Notes under the pieces: generated by a model | Told to the model about the DNA's origin: nothing | What the model saw: the letters and a program-made list of their open reading frames with translations, nothing else | Database searches by the model: none | In this document: positions 58,218-64,000 of the stretch, piece after piece | Numbering within the stretch: position 1 is the stretch's first letter | Layout: each line of letters opens with the position of its first letter | Assembly (NCBI GenBank): GCA_964519985.1 | Contig: CAZFMF010000005.1 | Coordinates: forward strand, 1 to 64,000 | DNA length: 64,000 nucleotides | Direction: 5' to 3' | Source of the DNA: JAIEOG01 sp964519985 | Lineage (GTDB): Bacteria > Bdellovibrionota > FAC87 > UBA2466 | Translations under genes and position numbers: made by a program

Positions 58218-60164
58218 ATGAACGCTCAACTCGTCCTGGAAAACGTATCGGTTCGCCTCCCGAACCGGGTCCTCTTCGAAGAGGTGAACTGGAGTATCTA
58301 CGAAGGCATGCGTGTGGCATTGGCCGGACGTAATGGGTCGGGGAAATCCACACTTTTGCGCATCCTGGCCCGCCGCACGGAACCCAGCACCGGCGAATGC
58401 ATCGTTGTCGGCGGAAAAAAGCTCCGCATGGGTTTTTTGGATCAATCGCTCCTCGATTCGGCCGTCATCGACATCAAAAAGAACCACGAAATGGGGCACA
58501 CGGCAGTGAACTATATCGTGGGCCGACTCGGTAAAGGCATCGACCCCGAAGATTTCGACGAAATCGAAGCCGAGTGGGAGACCCGTAAAACCCTGAGTGG
58601 CCTGGGCTTTAGCAAGGAGTGGATGGACGGGCCGATGGGCAATCTCTCCGGGGGCTGGCTGCTGCGGGTCTTCATTGCCGCCGCCCTGGTTGAAAAGCCG
58701 GAAATCTTGTTGCTCGACGAACCCACCAACCATTTGGATATCTCGTCGATTCAGTGGCTCGAAGAGTTTTTGACCAATGAGTACAAGGGCAGCTTGCTCA
58801 TGGTGACCCACGACGTTTCGCTACAGAAACGGACGACGGATTCGCTCGCCGTTTTGCACGGCGGACGCTTTTTTTTCCGCCCCAATCAACGCGACTACCT
58901 GACGTTCCGTGATTCACTCGGCGAGGAAAAGCGCCTAGTGGAAAAGCAGATCGAAACTACGCAGCGCAAAATCGACGAGAACATGGACTTCTTCATGCGT
59001 TTTCGCGCCAAAGCCAATACGGCCAATCGCGCGCAGAGCAAGTTCAAGGCGGCCGAAGCCTTGCGCGAGGAACTCACCGCGCAAAAGGACCGTCTCGCGC
59101 GCATCGAAGGCTTCGCCTTCAATCTGAAGTTCCGTTTCCGCCACGGCGGCCCGAGCGGAAAATTTCCGCTGGCCACGACCAACCTCGACTTCCGTTACTC
59201 CGACGATGCCGATCTGATTCTAAAAAATGTGTCGATCGATATTGCCCGCGGCCAACGCGTGGCGATCATGGGCGACAACGGCGCCGGTAAAACGACTTTG
59301 CTTAATGTTTTGGCCGAACGGCTGAAACCCGTCAGCGGTCAGGTGTTGCAAGGGCACAATGTCTTGATGGGCTACTTCGGTCAGCACCAGCTCGACGAGC
59401 TTTCGCTCGACGACACCGTTTTCGATAACTTGCGCTCGCGCGCGGTAGGAGTGAGTTACGAAGAGCTGCGCGGCTGGCTCGGGGCCTTCGGCTTCTTGGG
59501 CGACGACGAAATCAATAAGAAAGCCCGGGTTTTAAGCGGGGGCGAACGCGCTCGACTCGCGATGCTGCGCATTCTCACCAGCCGCATCAACGTCTGCTTA
59601 CTCGACGAACCCACCAACCACTTGGACATTGAGACGAAGGAGCTCTTGAAGGACGCAATCCGCAACTTCGAAGGCACCAGCGTATTTGTGAGTCACGATC
59701 GCGAGTTTGTCGGCGATATCGCGGAGCGCATTCTCTACCTTACCGCCGACCACAAGCTGATCGACCACCTGGGGAATCTCGAAACCTTCTTCGAAAAATA
59801 CCCCCAATTTGTACGCCACCTCGAAGGCCACCGCGCGGCGCCCTCGCAAGCGCCGGCCGATAAGCCCAGGGTGGCCAACGACGCGCCCAAGATTTCGTTT
59901 GAGGAGCGCAAAAAGTACAAGAATCAGGCGAAATCGTTGCAGAAGAAGATCGACAGCGCGGAAAGCGAGATGGAATCGCTCGGCGCGCGGAAAGATGAAA
60001 TTGGGCGCAAACTAGGAGAAGATGGGCTTTCCGCCGACCAATCACAGACACTGACGTCGGAATTGGGCGGATTGGAAGAAAGGCTGCGCTCTCTCATGTC
60101 CGAATGGGAGAAGATGAGCACGGAGCTCGAGCGCATCCGCCAGATCGTTCCCGATCTGGTTTAG
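58218..60164 (+). CDS. ABC-F family ATPase (Uup/EttA-like)
   Basis: 648 residues, with two nucleotide-binding domains and no membrane segments. Walker A sites GRNGSGKST (about 37) and GDNGAGKTT; signatures NLSGGWLLRV and VLSGGERARLA; Walker B ILLLDEPTNHLD and CLLDEPTNHLD. A charged helical linker joins the domains and a coiled-coil follows (about 555-640, KKYKNQAKSLQKKIDSAES). ABC-F proteins act on ribosomes (translation, antibiotic protection) or in DNA processes. It is followed by the epimerase gene 8 nt later. Confidence 0.93.
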   Translation: MNAQLVLENVSVRLPNRVLFEEVNWSIYEGMRVALAGRNGSGKSTLLRILARRTEPSTGECIVVGGKKLRMGFLDQSLLDSAVIDIKKNHEMGHTAVNYIVGRLGKGIDPEDFDEIEAEWETRKTLSGLGFSKEWMDGPMGNLSGGWLLRVFIAAALVEKPEILLLDEPTNHLDISSIQWLEEFLTNEYKGSLLMVTHDVSLQKRTTDSLAVLHGGRFFFRPNQRDYLTFRDSLGEEKRLVEKQIETTQRKIDENMDFFMRFRAKANTANRAQSKFKAAEALREELTAQKDRLARIEGFAFNLKFRFRHGGPSGKFPLATTNLDFRYSDDADLILKNVSIDIARGQRVAIMGDNGAGKTTLLNVLAERLKPVSGQVLQGHNVLMGYFGQHQLDELSLDDTVFDNLRSRAVGVSYEELRGWLGAFGFLGDDEINKKARVLSGGERARLAMLRILTSRINVCLLDEPTNHLDIETKELLKDAIRNFEGTSVFVSHDREFVGDIAERILYLTADHKLIDHLGNLETFFEKYPQFVRHLEGHRAAPSQAPADKPRVANDAPKISFEERKKYKNQAKSLQKKIDSAESEMESLGARKDEIGRKLGEDGLSADQSQTLTSELGGLEERLRSLMSEWEKMSTELERIRQIVPDLV

Positions 60165-60172
60165 GAGAGACC

Positions 60173-61168
60173 ATGAACGTATTGATTCTCGGCGGGACGA
60201 AGTTCTTTGGCAAAGAAATCGTCCGGGGACTGGCGGATGCCGGTCATAACGTCGGGGTTTTTACTCGCGGCATTCAAAAACCCACCGACCTTCCGCCCCA
60301 CCAACATATTCAGGGGGATCGGGAAAATCCCGAAGACTTGCAGCGGGCCAATGAGGCCGAGCGCTGGGACGCCGTCATCGACAATATCGCCTATACCGCC
60401 GCCCATGTCCGCGCGGCCCTCAAAGCATTTTCGGGAACGTCGCACTACATTCTTTGCAGCACAATTTCCGTCTACCGCTTTATTCCCAATCGCTACGCCC
60501 AGCCGATGACGGAAAGCGCCGTGCAATTCGACTACCAACCGCCGCAAGAAGATCCGAACGATATCCACTGGAAGTACGCGCGCGAGAAACTGGAAGCGGA
60601 ACGCGAATGCGCCAAGCAGCGCAAGGTCCCCTGGACCATCCTACGACCGCCGGTCGTGTACGGCCCCAATGATCCCAATGAAGGCGGTTTTTGGTACCTG
60701 GCCCGCCTGCTCCAAGGCGGCCCGATCTTGCTGGGGGACGGCGGGACGCAGAGCTTTCGCTTACTGTCTTCGGCGGATACGGCTCGCGCGTTCCTCCAAG
60801 TGATCGAACACCGCAAAAAGACCCTGCGCAAAAGCTACTTTCTGGGACAGAGCGAGGTCATTACGCTACGCGATTTCGTCGAAGAAAGCGCGCGCGCGCT
60901 GGGGATCGTGCCGGAATTCTTGAGCGTACCGACCGCGGTGCTCGGCGAAATGGCCGGCCCTTACGCCAATATGGTGAACCTGATCCCCGATATTTCCGCG
61001 GCCCGTAAAGACTTCGGCTTTGAAACCACACCGTTTCCGGAATTCGCGCGGCAGGCCGCCGAATGGTTTCGGGACAATTGGGAAGGCGAGACAAGCAAAC
61101 TACTGAGTGACCGGGGTCGCGAGATTGCTTTCGGGGCGCACTGGAAGAAGCTGATGAGTGGCCTTTAG
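60173..61168 (+). CDS. NAD-dependent epimerase/dehydratase (atypical SDR)
   Basis: 331 residues from the ATG at 60173 with AGGAGA upstream. N-terminal MNVLILGGTKFFGKEIV shows the GGTxFxG nucleotide turn of the atypical SDR/epimerase families; CSTISVY precedes YAREKLEAE (YxxxK), and PPVVYGPND follows. Reductase or isomerase of a sugar or other metabolite; substrate not clear. Its last 69 bp overlap the convergent rlmN gene. Confidence 0.82.
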   Translation: MNVLILGGTKFFGKEIVRGLADAGHNVGVFTRGIQKPTDLPPHQHIQGDRENPEDLQRANEAERWDAVIDNIAYTAAHVRAALKAFSGTSHYILCSTISVYRFIPNRYAQPMTESAVQFDYQPPQEDPNDIHWKYAREKLEAERECAKQRKVPWTILRPPVVYGPNDPNEGGFWYLARLLQGGPILLGDGGTQSFRLLSSADTARAFLQVIEHRKKTLRKSYFLGQSEVITLRDFVEESARALGIVPEFLSVPTAVLGEMAGPYANMVNLIPDISAARKDFGFETTPFPEFARQAAEWFRDNWEGETSKLLSDRGREIAFGAHWKKLMSGL

Positions 61169-62218
61169 TTCGGCAATGCGCTTCTCACGCGCGGCCGAAG
61201 CGTGGTGCAACTGCCCGCAGGCCGCCGCGATATCCCGGCCCCGACTCCGACGGTAGGTCGTCGTGTAGTTGTGCCCCAAAAGAATCGACTGAAATTTCAA
61301 GATGCGCGCTTCCGGCGGACGCTTAAAATCCACAAAATGGTTTTCGTTGTACGCGAGCAGGTTGATCTTGCTCGGGATGCCTTTGAGAATCTCCGCCAAG
61401 CGATGGGCATCTTCCTCGGTATCGTTGATCCCATCGATCATCAGATACTCCCAGGTGATCCGAAGCCGCCCCGGCATTCGGAGTTCACGACAGCTCTTGA
61501 GTAGATGTTCCAAAGGATACTTCTTGTTCACCGGCATGATGCGCGTGCGCTGTTCATCCGTGGTTCCATGCAGCGAGATGGCGAGTTTGCCGACATCGGC
61601 GTCCACAAACGCCTGAATCTGCGGCACCAGGCCCACGGTCGAAACCGTGATGTGCCGCTTACCGATTTGGCAACCCATGGGGTGCTGCAGGATCTCCAAC
61701 GCTTGAATGACGTTCGCGTAGTTATCGAAGGGCTCACCCATGCCCATCAAAACCATATTGCTGACGCGGCCCGGAAATTTGAGGCTCAGAAGCTGGTCGA
61801 CGATTTCCCAGCTTTGAAGATCGCGCGTGAATTTTTGATACCCCGTGGCACAAAAGGCGCAGGCCTGCTTGCAACCGACTTGGGTCGAAACGCAGAGAGT
61901 GTTTCGGTTTTCCGTCGGAATGAAAACCGCTTCGACCTTTTCGCCATCGTGCAGCTGGACCAGGTATTTCACGGTCCCATCGTCCGAATGGACCGCCTCG
62001 GCCGTCGTGACGCGGGGCAACTCGAAATGTTCTTCTAGCCAGGCCCGAAACGCCTTGCTTAAGTCACTCATCTCTTTGAAATCAGAGACATTTTTCTGGT
62101 AAATCCACTGGAAGAGTTGGCGGGCTCGGTAAGCCGGATGGCCATGGGAAGCCATGATTTCTTCCAAAGCCGACAGCCTGAGGCCCTTTAGGTTCACTTT
62201 TTTCGCGGGCGCGGTCAT
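61100..62218 (-). CDS. rlmN: 23S rRNA (adenine2503-C2) / tRNA methyltransferase RlmN
   Basis: 372 residues, normal RlmN length. Radical-SAM cluster motif CKQACAFC (CxxxCxxC) with LCVSTQVG just before; the second catalytic cysteine lies in AAACGQLHH near 336. GMGEPFDNYANV and ISLHGTTDEQR are typical of RlmN. It methylates A2503 in 23S rRNA and A37 in some tRNAs. The last 69 bp overlap the convergent epimerase gene; the start is at 62218. Confidence 0.95.
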   Translation of the reverse strand: MTAPAKKVNLKGLRLSALEEIMASHGHPAYRARQLFQWIYQKNVSDFKEMSDLSKAFRAWLEEHFELPRVTTAEAVHSDDGTVKYLVQLHDGEKVEAVFIPTENRNTLCVSTQVGCKQACAFCATGYQKFTRDLQSWEIVDQLLSLKFPGRVSNMVLMGMGEPFDNYANVIQALEILQHPMGCQIGKRHITVSTVGLVPQIQAFVDADVGKLAISLHGTTDEQRTRIMPVNKKYPLEHLLKSCRELRMPGRLRITWEYLMIDGINDTEEDAHRLAEILKGIPSKINLLAYNENHFVDFKRPPEARILKFQSILLGHNYTTTYRRSRGRDIAAACGQLHHASAAREKRIAELKATHQLLPVRPESNLATPVTQ

Positions 62219-62332
62219 TTCCGCGTGGTTTATACCTATATTGGGAACGAAAGGATATCGTTAGAAATCTTCGTTGGGGACGTCACACGGAAACACACGT
62301 TTACGTCTCATTCATAAGGGGCGAATGCAGCT

Positions 62333-62917
62333 ATGCCGGGGAACTTAAAGCGTTGGTTGAAAAAACTCAAAGCGGGAGACCAGTCAGCGTTTCTGCCGCT
62401 TTATCAAAAAACCTCACCGGGTCTGATGCGCTATTTGATGTGGAAGACCAATGGTGACCGTCCTTTGTGTGAGGACATCCTTCAGGAGACCTACGTGCGG
62501 TTTCTGCTCAGCGTCGATCGCTTGGAATCGCATAAAGACATTGCCGTGCAGTCGTATCTCTTACAAATCGTCCGCAATTGCCTGATCGACAAGGTCGCCC
62601 GCACCCCCGAAGCCAAGCGGCCCCACATCGCGATCGATGCGATTGGTGATTTGCCGGAAACCCACGGCCGCCGGGCAGAAACCGCGGTGGAACTGCGAGA
62701 ACTTTCCGTGGCGATGGAATCCCTGGGCGAACGCGAATCAGAAATCCTCTGGCTGCGCGATGGGATGGGGCTTTCCCACCGGGAAGTCGCCGACCGGGTT
62801 GGAATTACGGAACAAGCCTCCCGCCAGGCGTATGTTCGCGCGAAACGCGCGCTGATCTCGGTCTTAGGGGACGGATTTGGGAAAGGAGCGCTGCATGCGA
62901 CGCCCGAGCTGTCCTAG
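62333..62917 (+). CDS. ECF-type RNA polymerase sigma factor
   Basis: 194 residues. Sigma region 2 has LMRYLMWKTNGDRPLCEDILQETYVRFLLS, followed by region 4 (LGERESEILWLRDGMGLSHREVADRVGITEQASRQAYVRAKRAL), with no sigma 3 domain, as in ECF factors. It precedes an anti-sigma-like gene that overlaps its 3' end by 23 nt, a typical pair. Confidence 0.9.
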   Translation: MPGNLKRWLKKLKAGDQSAFLPLYQKTSPGLMRYLMWKTNGDRPLCEDILQETYVRFLLSVDRLESHKDIAVQSYLLQIVRNCLIDKVARTPEAKRPHIAIDAIGDLPETHGRRAETAVELRELSVAMESLGERESEILWLRDGMGLSHREVADRVGITEQASRQAYVRAKRALISVLGDGFGKGALHATPELS

Positions 62918-63425
62918 TGCCGAAGCCCTCCTGGAAACCGTTTCGATTCCCGGAGAGATGAGCCGTTGGGCCCTTCTCAAAACGAAGACCCACCTCTTTC
63001 GCTGCGTGCCGTGTCAGGAAAAACTCAACCACCTACGCACCACCTGGAATTCCTTCTTTCAACCCGAACCGGAAGTCGCCTCCTCGCTCATGCGCGTGTA
63101 CTCGCGCTTGCAGCGTGATGAGACCCTTATTCTCAAAGGGTGGAAGCTCAGTGACATTCGCGGCGCCCGTCCGTCGACGGCCCGTCTGTTCGTGCGCTCC
63201 TGGGGTTTCCCCACCGGAATCGCGGTCGCCCTCGGCTTGTCGGTCGTTTTTTTCTCGCCGGCGTTTCGCCCCGCGGAAGTGACCGAAGACGTCGCCGCGG
63301 TAACTTCCCCCAATATCCCGCTTTCGCCCATCCGCACGCGGGATCGCAATTCAGTGAAGGTGCGTTACGTTCGGCCGCAGCTTTTGCAAAGCATGGAATT
63401 CGAAACGGTGAGCACGCATGAATAA
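62895..63425 (+). CDS. zinc-type (ZAS) anti-sigma factor
   Basis: 176 residues from the ATG at 62895, preferred because AAAGGAG precedes it; it overlaps the sigma gene by 23 nt. The N-terminal domain carries THLFRCVPC (His33, Cys37, Cys40), the H-x3-C-x2-C motif of zinc-binding anti-sigma factors; one membrane segment lies at about 107-122 (FPTGIAVALGLSVVFF). The periplasmic tail may receive the signal. Overlaps the next gene, so the three are likely one operon. Confidence 0.8.
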   Translation: MRRPSCPSAEALLETVSIPGEMSRWALLKTKTHLFRCVPCQEKLNHLRTTWNSFFQPEPEVASSLMRVYSRLQRDETLILKGWKLSDIRGARPSTARLFVRSWGFPTGIAVALGLSVVFFSPAFRPAEVTEDVAAVTSPNIPLSPIRTRDRNSVKVRYVRPQLLQSMEFETVSTHE

Positions 63426-64000
63426 ATCCCTGCGATTGGCCGCGGTTCTCGCGGTGGCCCAGAGTGCTTCGGCTCTGGCCGGGGCCGAAACCGCGCAGTT
63501 CATTTCCCGAGTCTACTTTGTGATTCACGAATCCTCGCCCCAGCAGATTCAAAGGGGACGACGCGCGATTGAAAAAGAATTTGCCGAGACGGTTTCGGGC
63601 GTACCCAGTCTTCAGCCCTACCGCTATCAGGTGGTGAGCGACGGCAACCAGCTGGTTTTCTCCATGGTCACCCAGGCCGACACCCGCACTTCGTTTCAAG
63701 GCGCGGTTTCGGATATGGTCCGTCTGCTCAATGGCCGTTACCGCACGCACGGCCGCTACGACTTCATGCGCACGCCGGACCTGGAGGCGCCCTCGGATCA
63801 TTTTTTGGAAGTCTCGCTCGACGAGACGAACACCAAGATCAAATCGATCTCGGCGCGCGCGGTCACGCTCCGGGATTTCCTGGCGGAATTAAAACTCCAA
63901 TTCGGCGAGCCCGAAGGCGCGATTCGGCCCGTGGCCTTGCGCCGCCAAATGCCGCCCTCGCAGCGTTTCAGCTATATGATTCCCGGCGATTGTGCCGCCA
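63418..64000 (+). CDS. exported protein of ECF operon (partial, 3' end beyond window)
   Basis: The frame is open from the ATG at 63418, overlapping the anti-sigma stop, to the window edge (194 codons). Signal peptide MNKSLRLAAVLAVAQSASALA, then a mixed beta-alpha body (RVYFVIHESSPQQI, FLEVSLDETNTKIKS, SARAVTLRDFLAELKLQFG). The last pattern, 'x-V-x-LRDFLAxL', resembles secretin/TonB N-terminal (STN) segments, though weakly. Candidate extracytoplasmic partner in the sigma/anti-sigma system. Confidence 0.65.
   Translation, partial: MNKSLRLAAVLAVAQSASALAGAETAQFISRVYFVIHESSPQQIQRGRRAIEKEFAETVSGVPSLQPYRYQVVSDGNQLVFSMVTQADTRTSFQGAVSDMVRLLNGRYRTHGRYDFMRTPDLEAPSDHFLEVSLDETNTKIKSISARAVTLRDFLAELKLQFGEPEGAIRPVALRRQMPPSQRFSYMIPGDCAA

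Noticed and set aside
62244..62275. ECF-type autoregulatory promoter (GGAAC) upstream of the sigma gene
   Set aside because: GGAAC is present at 62244-62248 but a matching CGTC-like -10 at 16-17 nt is not.
1..64000. tRNA, rRNA or CRISPR loci
   Set aside because: I read the intergenic stretches for cloverleaf T-arm signatures and regular spaced repeats and found none; the repeats seen are short palindromes.

Overview
The window reads as chromosomal DNA of a GC-rich, Gram-negative, free-living or predatory bacterium, most likely of the Bdellovibrionota (Oligoflexia) or a related delta-type lineage. This is an inference from content: an Agl/Glt/CglB-type gliding-motility operon, Mla-type lipid transport, many exported lipoproteins, beta-barrels and proteases, and two copies of an HNH-nuclease family. 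Genes are tightly packed, with many 4-nt start/stop overlaps. I see no rRNA, tRNA, CRISPR array or phage block.

Left third (1-22.6 kb): the start of a TcdA-like gene coupled to a TatD hydrolase; a Dam-type methylase between two short repeat elements; a sensorless histidine kinase paired with an XRE regulator; a V8-like protease followed by an FkbM methyltransferase; a MATE transporter; an RCC1-subtilisin-P-domain lipoprotein followed by what looks like its detached propeptide; a Prc/Tsp-like S41 protease; Kup potassium uptake; a DnaQ-like exonuclease and a VIT1/CCC1 metal transporter.

Middle (22.6-45.3 kb): HNH gene A, a metallopeptidase, a fatty-acid desaturase, an MlaE/F/D-like operon whose ATPase has lost its catalytic motifs, an esterase, then a ten-gene minus-strand operon (42126 to 30547). 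That operon encodes an ExbB/ExbD1/ExbD2 motor, TPR proteins, a CglF-like small protein, an AgmX/PglI C-terminal-domain protein, an Ig-like lipoprotein, an outer-membrane barrel and a VWA (CglB-like) lipoprotein. It is best read as a cell-envelope-spanning gliding or adhesion machine. A caspase-fold-like protein, an acyltransferase and HNH gene B follow.

Right third (45.3-64 kb): surface-polysaccharide type genes (methyltransferase, Wzz-like protein, O-antigen ligase/polymerase, NeuD-like O-acetyltransferase, GNAT-like protein, polysaccharide deacetylase), a second subtilase with its propeptide in cis, an ACP / AMP-ligase / reductase trio, an ABC-F ATPase, RlmN, and an ECF sigma factor with a zinc-type anti-sigma partner and an exported third gene running off the right edge.

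The most interesting signal is the pair of HNH genes. Although diverged, both have the same promoter layout (TTGATT, 17 nt, TACATA) with the -10 box buried in a palindrome TACATAC-N4-GTATGTA, and each gene lies between two matching GGTC..GACC palindromes, one of which overlaps the 3' end of the coding sequence. This looks like a small autoregulated nuclease element.
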